In this document: one piece after another, positions 32,564 through 43,810 of the stretch
Numbering within the stretch: the first letter of the stretch is position 1
Layout: the number at the start of each line of letters is the position of its first letter
Source of the DNA: Blastobasis lacticolella
Lineage: Eukaryota; Arthropoda; Insecta; Lepidoptera; Blastobasidae
NCBI GenBank assembly: GCA_905147135.1
Contig: LR990040.1
Location: 26,301,857 to 26,365,856 of the forward strand
Direction: 5' to 3'
DNA length: 64,000 nt
Position numbers and translations under genes: made by a program
The notes under the pieces: model-generated
Told to the model about the DNA's origin: nothing
What the model saw: the letters and a program-made list of their open reading frames with translations, nothing else
The model's database searches: none

Positions 32564-33583
32564 CCAGATTGTATATTTGTAGTGCATTAGAAACTATTTA
32601 TTCCGAAAACATTTTCATAAATGTGGAACATAATTCAGTTTTCCCTCTCCATACAGGCTCTCCAGCACAGCTAGCACAAGTGTGTTCTCGCACACGATCC
32701 TGAGACCCACCACCACCCATGGTCCTACCGACCTCTCGGTCAAACGGATCGCGTCAGACCGAATCACGGAAGGTGCGCGCAGTACTTGCCGGTAGCTCTT
32801 TTCCAAACGCGCACTGCTTGACTCCCTACAAGTTTGTCCTATTTTTATCCACTCTCCCTTTTATAGAGCTTGAACAGCACAAATAACATTGTCGCCGCCG
32901 TTAGCGCCACCTACTTGAAGCACGTCTTGGTGGCCGTCACACATCCTTTTCTTGAGTCATAATACACAAAACCCTGTGAAGCGCGCGAAATTTCCCTCCG
33001 AAGATACGAGTTCCCCAAAATGAATTGGTCTGGCACACGATAGGCGAGGCGCGTCATAGATACTGCTATCTATTTGTGTTGATCATAGTATTGAGAGACG
33101 GAAACAAATGTGTCTCTCGCGGCGCGAGATGTGTCGCGGGCGCACTTGTGATAGTCTTGCTGCCATCCATGTCACATATAGTGGCCAAACTGGTCATAGT
33201 GGTATATACTGTATTACTCGTTGTCTGATTTCACCAATCACAATTACTAATATTTATCCAACGATTGTATTTGATCTTCCTTGTGCCCCATAAGATTGGA
33301 AGTCTTCTATGAGATCGTGTCTTGGAGAGGGCAAAAGTTTTTAAATACATCTCATCAATTATATTTATTTCATGCTTTCACATTCTTTTAGTATCAATGT
33401 TGGAAGAACTGACAACTCACGTTCACTCTAAAAATAAGTGTATTTATGGGCAGTATTGTTGGTATATTGTAAAAAGGTAAAAAGTCTACAATGGCATTTA
33501 AACCAAACTAGGACGTAGTATAAGTCAATTTACTTTCAAACTCTTGAGGTACCTAAGCCGATATGTAGAATTACAGCAACTTA

Positions 33584-33850
33584 GCCACCTTCGTCGTCGC
33601 GTTCATCAAAGTCTCCGCAAATATATTGATGAGGTCACTCATACGTAACAGGTGTAGACGTAACGCGAGACTTCATCAAACAATCTGCAAAGACTACGCC
33701 GTTATCTTCGCCGCCGCCCTCATGCCACCGCCTTTGTCAAAGTCTTCGAAGATATTTTGTTGAGGTCGTACGTGATAGGTGTATATTGACAATGGTAACG
33801 TAGCCTTCGCCGAAGTCTACGTGGTCAATTCGAAGACGTCGTGCAATATC
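33584..33850 (+). repeat. Imperfect direct duplication
   Basis: Two diverged copies of ~130 bp share TCAAAGTCT(C/T)CG(C/A)A(A/G)ATAT, TTGA(T/G)GAGGTC-like blocks and AAGACTACG/AAGTCTACG. GCC-rich linkers (TCTTCGCCGCCGCC) separate them. It recurs in each unit (about 41602, 49653, 57704 and 62310). Confidence 0.5.
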
Positions 33851-34032
33851 ATTAAACAATTTAATTTATTCTAAATTTATGTTATCAATAAAATCCATAA
33901 AGTTAAGACTCGAATACAATACATTAATTTCAACAAGCAAATGTCAATTTATCATTACAGATCAACCAACTTATCTGTTAACTGACGTTTGTCTCCACCG
34001 TTGCACTGGAACGTAGTAGATGCGTAAGTCGA

Positions 34033-34272
34033 ATGAAGTTATATTTGCTATACATATATATTTTACCTACTACTCGATTGTATATTTATATGTGGCGTTT
34101 ATACAGTACGACTTATTTTAAAGGCATGAAACTGCAAGGGAAAGTGGTGCTTCGCGTATATGACAAACTTATCAACAACCAATCTTTCAGCTTAACCCAC
34201 ACCAAGTGGTCTGTTTTGTATAGTGTTGTAGGTTGCGTAATACTTTTGATGGGTTACTATGGTAAAATTTAG
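34033..34272 (+). CDS. Small ORF with a C-terminal hydrophobic helix (unit 1)
   Basis: This is a 79-codon ATG-started frame. The C-terminus (WSVLYSVVGCVILLMGYYG, residues 59-77) could span a membrane; the N-terminus is also hydrophobic (YLLYIYIL). It recurs unchanged in all five units, but that reflects the repeat's near-identity rather than selection. It lies just before the U4 endonuclease fragment. I do not recognise it, and a chance ORF is as likely as a gene. Confidence 0.25.
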   Translation: MKLYLLYIYILPTTRLYIYMWRLYSTTYFKGMKLQGKVVLRVYDKLINNQSFSLTHTKWSVLYSVVGCVILLMGYYGKI

Positions 34273-34279
34273 TATCAAG

Positions 34280-34565
34280 CGGAAGCTAAAGTTAGGCCTA
34301 TTTAATGCGAGGTCCTTGGGCACGCGTCACGATGAATTCGATGTGGCGATGCAAATATACAGTGTTGATGTGATGGCCATCAATGAGACGTAGCTGAGAG
34401 AGAGGGAAAATGGACGTGCTCCAGGGGTACCAGGTTACCGGCTGCGCTACCTGCCGCGCCCATCGGGCGTGCGTGAGCTGGGTGGAGGTGTCGGGTTCTA
34501 TGTCAGGCAGGAGGTGGCCGTGAGAGTATTGCCTCATCCGACGGCGCCGCTTGTCGAGCAAATCT
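34280..34565 (+). pseudogene. U4: non-LTR endonuclease fragment, left part (unit 1)
   Basis: It encodes RKLKLGLFNARSLGTRHDEF, VMAINET, a TAG where Trp is expected, then PGYRLRYLPRPS and GGGVGFYVRQE. This is the N-terminal endonuclease of a common insect non-LTR ORF2. It is interrupted after VEQI by U2 and resumes at 37468. Confidence 0.75.
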
Positions 34566-34606
34566 ATGCAAAGCTACGCCGTACGCTGTGCACGCGTAGG
34601 TACACG

Positions 34607-35753
34607 ATGATACGTTCACCTCCAAAATCAAAATCGTCAGCCGATAATGACAACCGGAATAACTTAAGTGACCCGTCTAAGTGCGCGTCTTGTAATGTAG
34701 TGATAAACGAACTTTTGGCATTTGTTACGGACAAGGTTTGTAAAAGTGCTTACTCATGTAAAGAAATTGAAGATGCCCGCCAAATCGCTATGAAATTACT
34801 AGCTCCAGCGAAAATAATTACGAGACGAAAGAAATGATCTGAACATAAAAGTATTTTAGGAATTGTCAAGGTAATTAAAGAATTTGAACCTACTAGTTTG
34901 CCCGTTATTGTTGCTAAAACTTATCACACTTTCGATCATATTGATGTGACGAGTTTCTTAAAGGAAATAACGTTATTAAAACGTGAGCTGGAAGAGCTAA
35001 AGGCTAACAAGTTGCCTAGTACAGAGTCTGGTAGTACCTTGTCTAACGAATTAATGACTCTAAGTTGAAAGTATTAAACAGTTATTACTGAATTCATCCC
35101 ATCAATACAATGCGAAGAGTAATGTACAAACCGAAAAAATTTAAGAAGACGTCAATGCTCCGTGTTTTAATACAAGCGGTTCGCAACTCAACTTAACAGC
35201 ACTGCCGCAAGCGAGTGTTCCTTATCACTCTATCGACAACGTGTACCGTGCGTTTCCCACCACCGAGGCGCCTACCGGCAAATGTGATAGTATGTTAAAC
35301 GTACCGTCATATCGAGACATTATTGTCAATAAGCAGCAGACGATTTCAAACTGTAACTCTGACGCGTTTAAGAGCACATTACCACGTAGTGATGGGTTTG
35401 TTGTTGTTGAGAGTCGGAAACGTAGAAAAAATAATAACTTATGCGGATCATCACAGACGTCGAGCAAACTACAAGTGGCCGAGTTACCCGCTTCGATTTA
35501 CGTGTCGAGGCTGTCTAAAACTACAACTGTAGAACATATTAAGGAGCATATACAGGATATGGGTGAAACTTGTATCGATGTTCTTCTACTCATTCAGAAA
35601 TACGAAACTTCTTTCAATTCATTTAAAGTGCTCATACCTAGAAATAAAATAGACGTCTTCCTAGCAAATAACTTTTGGCCGGAAGGAATTAAATATAGAC
35701 TATTCCGTGAACGCTCGAAAGAGGTCCTAAGTACAGAAGTTGATGTTATATAA
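34607..35753 (+). pseudogene. U2 ORF1 remnant (unit 1)
   Basis: The ATG at 34607 opens a frame with KCASCNVVINELLAFVTDKV and SCKEIEDARQIAMKLL. It stops at TGA (34835-34837), reads on in the same frame (SILGIVKVIKEFEPTSLPVI, a coiled LLKRELEELKANKL), stops again, and resumes in another frame. The last part (about 35241-35753) ends with ASIYVSRLSKTTTVEHIKEH, SFNSFKVLIPRNKID and FLANNFWPEGIKYRLF, the RNA-binding-like C-terminus of insect CR1-group ORF1. This unit lacks 11 codons and has one more stop than the others. Confidence 0.75.
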
Positions 35754-35759
35754 TTTACA

Positions 35760-37316
35760 ATGGGTACAAATAATAATAACTTTACATGCGTTAAATCGCA
35801 AATATCGACGGTTAGCTATAATTGCAAGTCCCTCAAGAGGTCTGCCGATTATGTGCGTGAACTCTGTGATACAGCTGATATCCTGCTATTGCAGGAGACT
35901 TGGTTACTGCCGCATGACCTTGACTATGTACAATCTATTCATGGAGAGTTCCTAGGTATTGCTAAGTCATCTGTGGATACCTCGGCAGGTATGTTGCGCG
36001 GTAGACCGTATGGTGGTCTGGCAATACTCTGGAGGAAAGAAAAAATTCCAAATGTAAAGGAGGTACACTGTATTAACACTAGGATTAGTGCTATATGTAT
36101 AGGTATCGGTTTAAGATCGATTCTAGTAATAAATGTATACATGCCTACAGATAATTCCGAATTAGATAGTCTAACTGAGTTCATAAGCTGCCTTGGTTGT
36201 ATAAACGCCATAATTGAAGAAAATAGTGTAGAGACTTGTCACGTATTGAGTGATTTCAATGCACACCCGAGCGCTCGTTTTGGTAGAGAATTACAAAATT
36301 TTTGCACTGAACAACGTGGCATTGTGCTGATGTGAAACTATTAGGCGTGGACTCTGAAATATTCACATTTATAAGTGACGCTCATGGTTCATGCAGATGG
36401 CTAGACCATTGTTTTAGCAAATATTGAACGTATTTCAGAGCGCACTGTTAAAAACTCACCTATCAAACAAGGGGGAATTCGATGGGGTTCCAAAAATGCT
36501 CATCAACAAGACTGTTATTACGAATTTTGTAACATTAATTTAAACAAAATTAATGATTCCTTAATTTGTCACATGTGCGATAAGGCTGTAAACTGTTGTA
36601 ATATAGAAGAACACTATATGTTTATTGACAAATTGTATAACAACATGGTGTCTGTGCTTAGTAACGGTGCGAAACTGACGTTCGATTCTCGTCCCGATGG
36701 TGGCAAAAATAATAAGCAGATAATAGGCTGGAACCACCATGTCAAAGATTACCACCTTCTCTATAGATCGTGTTTTAGTACCTGGGATGCTTGCGGAAAG
36801 CCATCTGATGGTCCTTACTATGAAGCAATGTGCACATATCGTAGAGACTTTAAAAATAAACTTAAACGGTGTCAGAAAAATGAAGCCAGAATAAAATTTG
36901 ACTTTTTGGCTACAGCGAGAAATGACAAAAATTTCAGTAAATTCTGGAAAGAAACCAAGAAATTTGGATCTAAACAGGCACTTCGTATAAGCGTTGACGG
37001 TTTTCAGGATCCTGTGGAGATAGCAAATAAGTTTAGGAGCAACTTCATGCTCAGTCCAGAATTATTCACTAAGCGCCTTGCTGGTGGCCGTCCTATTGAT
37101 GATTCAGTGGCTACAGGTTGTCACGACCAGGTCAGGTTCTCTCCTGATAATGTTGCTAAGGTTGTGAAAGGCATAACAAAGGGTAAATCACCTGGATATG
37201 ACGAGTTATGCCTCGAGCATATACTTTTTTCCGGCAAGATGTTGTATGGAAAATTATCTCAATCACCATCATCAACGAACATCGTAAGCTATATAATATT
37301 GTCAACACTGCACTAA
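35760..37316 (+). pseudogene. U2 ORF2: endonuclease and linker without RT (unit 1)
   Basis: The ATG at 35760 lies six bases after the ORF1 stop. The endonuclease reads SYNCKSLKRSADYVRELC, LLLQETWLLPHDLD, GRPYGGLAILWR, VINVYMPTDN and LSDFNAHPSARFGRELQNFC. The usual G of GDFNAHP is Ser. A stop or frameshift at 36333 breaks it. The linker reopens from 36573 (WKETKKFGSKQALRI, VVKGITKGKSPGYDELCLEH) and ends in unrelated sequence where the RT should begin. Confidence 0.8.
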
Positions 37317-37467
37317 TTTAGGTATAAATAACACTGTATTTTAGATTTAAGTTAGTATTGTTTTAATAAACCAAGTGTAACCTCTGCCTGATTAATAAAT
37401 TATTTTTATTAATTACTCCGCCGCCCCCAACTTAATTCCTGCAATAAAACTTTTATATTATAAATCT

Positions 37468-37540
37468 GAAGTTATCGGCAAACGGCAAAACAGTAGTCAT
37501 AGGAACAGCATACAGACTGCCTTGGCTGAGCCCTGGGATA
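37468..37540 (+). pseudogene. U4 endonuclease fragment, right part (unit 1)
   Basis: It resumes U4 with LSANGKTVVIGTAYRLPWLS after the U2 insertion, with a frameshift at the junction. It is cut off by U3. Confidence 0.65.
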
Positions 37541-38501
37541 TTTATTTTATTTTTATTGTATTTATTTATTCAGGAAACAAACAGTCTTTTAACAAAATTA
37601 CATGCAATTTCATTTCACAAACAGACCTACAGTTCCATATAAAATTAAACTAGTTTTACTATAACTAGTCGAGCAGAAAGAGACTATTGCACGAATACGA
37701 CACAACATTGCTAGCAACACTTAAAGATTAAACATCGTAATTCAGTATGAAGGTAAATATTTCACAAAAATTTTACGCAAAGGTATTATGAACTACATCA
37801 GTTCTATTAATTTCTTTTTAAACTGCGAGATACTTAAGAAAAATACGTCAACACTGCTTAGATTATTATTGTGATAGTAAAAGGATCGTCTGTAGTAGGT
37901 ATTTTTGGCATAATTCGTTTTAAACGGTGCCATATAGAATGTATCATGAGAACGTGAAGAGGGTCGAGGTACCTTAAACGTAATCATGCCCAGAAGTGTT
38001 CCCGAGTCAACATGATTATTAATTATTTTAAAACAGGAATAATGCATCCAGGTAATTACGCCTATCTTCCAGTGAATGGATTTTATGTCTCGATGCACTT
38101 GTTTCGTAATAAATGAACTGCTGACCAGTCTCATAGTCCAGCGATTTTATAAACTTATTTTGACCTTTTCCAATCTTAATATATGAACGATATACTGTGA
38201 ACTCCAAACTACACTTCCAAATTCTAGATTACTCCGGACATATTATGAATAATATAACGTTTTTAAGGTAACAACTTTTTGAAAGGATTTCCCAATCGAA
38301 GGGTAAATCCCAGTTTTTAAATGCTTTGGAGATTATATTATCAATATAAATATGTATTAAAATGCAGTTTCGAGTCCAGAGCAATCCCAAGGTCCCGAAG
38401 TTTAATCTTGACTCATACACTTGACATTGAAATAGTGAGATAGGTTGAAAACAGTGCGTATTGTGTCACATTTAATAATTTATGACCATTTCCTTTGTCG
38501 G
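37541..38501 (-). pseudogene. U3: non-LTR RT C-terminal fragment (unit 1)
   Basis: This minus-strand fragment has an AAATA-type tail at 37541-37570. It encodes, in broken frames, YIDNIISKAFKNWDLPFDW, YETGQQF-like and IKSIHWK segments, KIINNHVDSGTLLGMITFKV and ISQFKKKLIELM before the stop at 37793. This is the post-RT region, related to U1. Its 5' truncation point coincides with the unit boundary. Confidence 0.78.
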
Positions 38502-38808
38502 TAGATTGCACTTCACTAGTTCTTTGTTCCGATTTTTTTACATTTATTTGTTAAAATTGTTTATTTTCACTAAATATTGTTTAATATTGCGTTTATTTTG
38601 GGTTTTGTACAGTTTACAAATCGATTCACATCGATAGATGTCGTTACTCTTCGTCGTACAACTTGCCAAATTTAAGCGTTTATAATTCGCTCTAAATGTA
38701 GATACCACTTTCAATTATTATTTGTACTATATTACATTAAAATAAAACACTTATTTAACTGTAGAATGTATAAATTATTTCAAAAAATTAATTGACGTTG
38801 AACTAGTG

Positions 38809-39798
38809 TTTTATTTTATTTTATTTTATTTGGAAGACCAACAGCTATCCAACAACATAATAATAACAATCTTACGAAACAGAAAGCCAATTACAGGTCT
38901 TCGCTGATACGTGACGCCTTTGGAATACAAATAAGAAAATCTGTTGATACACCTATACCGAGAATAAATTGGACACTTAAAACTAATACAGTAGTACCAC
39001 AGTATTACTACAACTAGTACACTACTACTAGTACTACTACAGTATCTACATATTACACATAAACTAAATTTAAAACTATTACAATATTATACTAGTAGTT
39101 CGACAACCAAACATGCTCGCCAACTATGTAACAAATTAAGAAATTATTAATATAAGAAAATTATTTGTCAAAAGCCCTCCGCGTTACAAGAACGTCTTGC
39201 CGCTACAACACTTGTATTAAATAGTTCTGTATCAGTTTCCAACGCTAAGTTATTAAAGTTCCTACAAGCACGCCAGAGGAATGAATTCTGAGTGTAATTA
39301 GTAGATACAGCGCTAAGGGAGAATACATTATTATGACGTAGATTTCTTACGGGCACACATAAATTTAATTTATAAAGAAGCTCGGAACAATCAATAGTGC
39401 CAGTGGAAATTTTCAATAAAAATACCATGTCTGCGGTCGACCGGAACCAAATGGTGTCGACTACACACATCCAGGTAATTCTCTGAGTGATACTCCTCAC
39501 CTAGGCGAAAGCTCAAGTAACGAACAAACCTTCTCTGAATGTTCTCGATGCGCCCGACGTATACCATATATGCAGGGTTCCAAATTTGAGACGCGTACTC
39601 CAGGTTACTGCGCACGCAAGTGCAATAAAGAATTTTTAAAGTGTTCGCTTTGGAGAAGTCCCTGGAGCAACGCATCACAAATCCCAACATTTTAAATGGT
39701 TTATTGATGATGGCATTCATGTGAACGTCGAACATTAGTTTGCAGTCGTGTATTACACCTAAATCGCTGTATGTATAAATGTTTACGTAAGGGTGCTG
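38809..39798 (-). pseudogene. U1 RT fragment (unit 2)
   Basis: It matches 30791-31780, with a substitution giving ANTLK instead of AKTLK. The frame break is the same. Confidence 0.8.
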
Positions 39799-42050
39799 CT
39801 ACCACTCTTTCCTACGGTACAGGCAGTTCTCGTTTGTCATAATAAAACCATTTTAAACTACTGTGCTGTAGTTTATAGGTAGACAATTTATAAGATTATT
39901 TTTGATGAATAGCAAACGCTACATACCATCCTTGCATACATTCCTGCTGCACATCAGTTATTCTTGTAAACATCCAACAATATCTGCTGCAACAGAGTGG
40001 CTCGAGATTACTTTTCCTTTTTCTGCGTAGTATTGGGATCCTTTCTTAGAAGCAACGACAAAATTCGGGTATAATATGTCAATTTCATAGAATTGCGCAA
40101 TATGGCTGCATTTAGAAACACCTGCAAGCAAATAGTCTAGAATAAATTAACGGTTAAACGAAAATAAATTTAATACAATAGAATATCTTTTGTTTGTAAA
40201 TTATTTTTGCATGCCTGACGCGCAACGTGAACATCAATTTTAATGTTCATTCAAAAGTCAGACATAAGCTCCTACTAATAGTGTAAACATGAACCAATCT
40301 GGTCAATTTCCCCTGTTTCCAGGGTCACTGAGGTTATGTAATCTGCCAAATCCCGGATTATGGTCAAAGCACAATCGGGACATTTGCGCAACGATGATTA
40401 TTATAGCTGTAGATAACATAAACGTATAAATGAAAAAGGAAAATAAATTTTATTATCAGCAAGATATTACATACCATCAGATATTCTTGTGCTAATATGG
40501 ATGATGAAAGAGTGTGGCTGAACACTTGGGCAAATGAAATTTCATAACTAAAAATCAGACTTACCTTTTTCTACTTTTTCCCCAGATTGTATATTTGTAG
40601 TGCATTAGAAACTATTTATTCCGAAAACATTTTCATAAATGTGGAACATAATTCAGTTTTCTCTCTCCATACAGGCTCTCCAGCACAGCTAGCACAAGTG
40701 TGTTCTCGCACACGATCCTGAGACCCACCACCACCCATGGTCCTACCGACCTCTCGGTCAAACGGATCGCGTCAGACCGAATCACGGAAGGTGCGCGCAG
40801 TACTTGCCGGTAGCTCTTTTCCAAACGCGCACTGCTTGACTCCCTACAAGTTTGTCCTATTTTTATCCACTCTCCCTTTTATAGAGCTTGAACAGCACAA
40901 ATAACATTGTCGCCGCCGTTAGCGCCACCTACTTGAAGCACGTCTTGGTGGCCGTCACACATCCTTTTCTTGAGTCATAATACACAAAACCCTGTGAAGC
41001 GCGCGAAATTTCCCTCCGAAGATACGAGTTCCCCAAAATGAATTGGTCTGGCACACGATAGGCGAGGCGCGTCATAGATACTGCTATCTATTTGTGTTGA
41101 TCATAGTATTGAGAGACGGAAACAAATGTGTCTCTCGCGGCGCGAGATGTGTCGCGGGCGCACTTGTGATAGTCTTGCTGCCATCCATGTCACATATAGT
41201 GGCCAAACTGGTCATAGTGGTATATACTGTATTACTCGTTGTCTGATTTCACCAATCACAATTACTAATATTTATCCAACGATTGTATTTGATCTTCCTT
41301 GTGCCCCATAAGATTGGAAGTCTTCTATGAGATCGTGTCTTGGAGAGGGCAAAAGTTTTTAAATACATCTCATCAATTATATTTATTTCATGCTTTCACA
41401 TTCTTTTAGTATCAATGTTGGAAGAACTGACAACTCACGTTCACTCTAAAAATAAGTGTATTTATGGGCAGTATTGTTGGTATATTGTAAAAAGGTAAAA
41501 AGTCTACAATGGCATTTAAACCAAACTAGGACGTAGTATAAGTCAATTTACTTTCAAACTCTTGAGGTACCTAAGCCGATATGTAGAATTACAGCAACTT
41601 AGCCACCTTCGTCGTCGCGTTCATCAAAGTCTCCGCAAATATATTGATGAGGTCACTCATACGTAACAGGTGTAGACGTAACGCGAGACTTCATCAAACA
41701 ATCTTCAAAGACTACGCCGTTATCTTCGCCGCCGCCCTCATGCCGCCGCCTTTGTCAAAGTCTTCGAAGATATTTTGTTGAGGTCGTACGTGATAGGTGT
41801 ATATTGACAATGGTAACGTAGCCTTCGCCGAAGTCTACGTGGTCAATTCGAAGACGTCGTGCAATATCATTAAACAATTTAATTTATTCTAAATTTATGT
41901 TATCAATAAAATCCATAAAGTTAAGACTCGAATACAATACATTAATTTCAACAAGCAAATGTCAATTTATCATTACAGATCAACCAACTTATCTGTTAAC
42001 TGACGTTTGTCTCCACCGTTGCACTGGAACGTAGTAGATGCGTAAGTCGA

Positions 42051-42290
42051 ATGAAGTTATATTTGCTATACATATATATTTTACCTACTACTCGATTGTA
42101 TATTTATATGTGGCGTTTATACAGTACGACTTATTTTAAAGGCATGAAACTGCAAGGGAAAGTGGTGCTTCGCGTATATGACAAACTTATCAACAACCAA
42201 TCTTTCAGCTTAACCCACACCAAGTGGTCTGTTTTGTATAGTGTTGTAGGTTGCGTAATACTTTTGATGGGTTACTATGGTAAAATTTAG
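42051..42290 (+). CDS. Small hydrophobic ORF (unit 2)
   Basis: Its 79-residue translation is identical to that at 34033. It is unrecognised. Confidence 0.22.
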   Translation: MKLYLLYIYILPTTRLYIYMWRLYSTTYFKGMKLQGKVVLRVYDKLINNQSFSLTHTKWSVLYSVVGCVILLMGYYGKI

Positions 42291-42297
42291 TATCAAG

Positions 42298-42583
42298 CGG
42301 AAGCTAAAGTTAGGCCTATTTAATGCGAGGTCCTTGGGCACGCGTCACGATGAATTCGATGTGGCGATGCAAATATACAGTGTTGATGTGATGGCCATCA
42401 ATGAGACGTAGCTGAGAGAGAGGGAAAATGGACGTGCTCCAGGGGTACCAGGTTACCGGCTGCGCTACCTGCCGCGCCCAGCGGGCGTGCGTGAGCTGGG
42501 TGGAGATGTCGGGTTCTATGTCAGGCAGGAGGTGGCCGTGAGAGTATTGCCTCATCCGACGGCGCCGCTTGTCGAGCAAATCT
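42298..42583 (+). pseudogene. U4 endonuclease fragment (unit 2)
   Basis: It is the same as 34280 with two codon changes (PAGVREL and GGDVGF). The stop in the INETW motif is shared. The right part is at 45519-45591. Confidence 0.72.
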
Positions 42584-42624
42584 ATGCAAAGCTACGCCGT
42601 ACGCTGTGCACGCGTAGGTACACG

Positions 42625-43804
42625 ATGATACGTTCACCTCCAAAATCAAAATCGTCAGCCGATAATGACAACCGGAATAACTTAAGTGACCCGTCTAAGT
42701 GCGCGTCTTGTAATGTAGTGATAAACGAACTTTTGGCATTTGTTACGGACAAGGTAGATACTTTGCCCGAAGCTGGAATTGTACAGATTTGTAAAAGTGC
42801 TTACTCATGTAAAGAAATTGAAGATGCCCGCCAAATCGCTATGAAATTACTAGCTCCAGCGAAAATAATTACGAGACGAAAGAAATGATCTGAACATAAA
42901 AGTATTTTAGGAATTGTCAAGGTAATTAAAGAATTTGAACCTACTAGTTTGCCCGTTATTGTTGCTAAAACTTATCACACTTTCGATCATATTGATGTGA
43001 CGAGTTTCTTAAAGGAAATAACGTTATTAAAACGTGAGCTGGAAGAGCTAAAGGCTAACAAGTTGCCTAGTACAGAGTCTAGTAGTACCTTGTCTAACGA
43101 ATTAATGACTCTAAGTTGAAAGTATTAAACAGTTATTACTGAATTCATCCCATCAATACAATGCGAAGAGTAATGTACAAACCGAAAAAATTAAAGAAGA
43201 CGTCAATGCTCCGTGTTTTAATACAAGCGGTTCGCAACTCAACTTAACAGCACTGCCGCAAGCGAGTGTTCCTTATCACTCTATCGACAACGTGTACCGT
43301 GCGTTTCCCACCACCGAGGCGCCTACCGGCAAATGTGATAGTATGTTAAACGTACCGTCATATCGAGACATTATTGTCAATAAGCAGCAGACGATTTCAA
43401 ACTGTAACTCTGACGCGTTTAAGAGCACATTACCACGTAGTGATGGGTTTGTTGTTGTTGAGAGTCGGAAACGTAGAAAAAATAATAACTTATGCGGATC
43501 ATCACAGACGTCGAGCAAACTACAAGTGGCCGAGTTACCCGCTTCGATTTACGTGTCGAGGCTGTCTAAAACTACAACTGTAGAACATATTAAGGAGCAT
43601 ATACAGGATATGGGTGAAACTTGTATCGATGTTCTTCTACTCATTCAGAAATACGAAACTTCTTTCAATTCATTTAAAGTGCTCATACCTAGAAATAAAA
43701 TAGACGTCTTCCTAGCAAATAACTTTTGGCCGGAAGGAATTAAATATAGACTATTCCGTGAACGCTCGAAAGAGGTCCTAAGTACAGAAGTTGATGTTAT
43801 ATAA
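42625..43804 (+). pseudogene. U2 ORF1 remnant (unit 2)
   Basis: It retains VDTLPEAGIVQ, absent in unit 1, and reads through EKIKED where unit 1 has a stop. It is still broken by the TGA at 42886 and downstream frame changes. Confidence 0.75.
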
Positions 43805-43810
43805 TTTACA

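Larger units (their letters stand above)
31781..34032. other. Unidentified core of the macrosatellite unit
   Basis: About 2.25 kb has no recognised transposon or gene. It includes a GC/CpG-richer island at about 32640-33180 with a hairpin-prone GAGAGAC...GTCTCTC (about 33092-33117). It also includes the exon-like segment at 31940-32563 and an imperfect duplication at 33584-33850. Small ORFs of 60-67 codons at 32615-32806 (-), 33025-33228 (+) and 33108-33293 (+) overlap each other and show no motif. Confidence 0.5.
34566..37461 (+). mobile_element. U2: RT-less non-LTR element (unit 1)
   Basis: It is flanked by AAATCT (34560-34565 and 37462-37467) and inserted into U4. It has an ORF1 region, an ORF2 endonuclease and linker, then a direct jump to a 3' end, so the whole RT is deleted. 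It could only have moved in trans, if at all, in this form. Confidence 0.78.
30485..38501 (+). repeat. Macrosatellite unit 1 (edge unit)
   Basis: This 8017-bp unit is the most diverged copy. It lacks 33 bp present in all others (near 34737), has an extra stop near 35139 (ATTTAA versus ATTAAA), and carries several substitutions. Confidence 0.93.

Noticed and set aside
33025..33293. Two overlapping 61-67-codon ORFs
   Set aside because: They are mutually overlapping in different frames and unrecognised, and are probably by-products of a GC-richer stretch.
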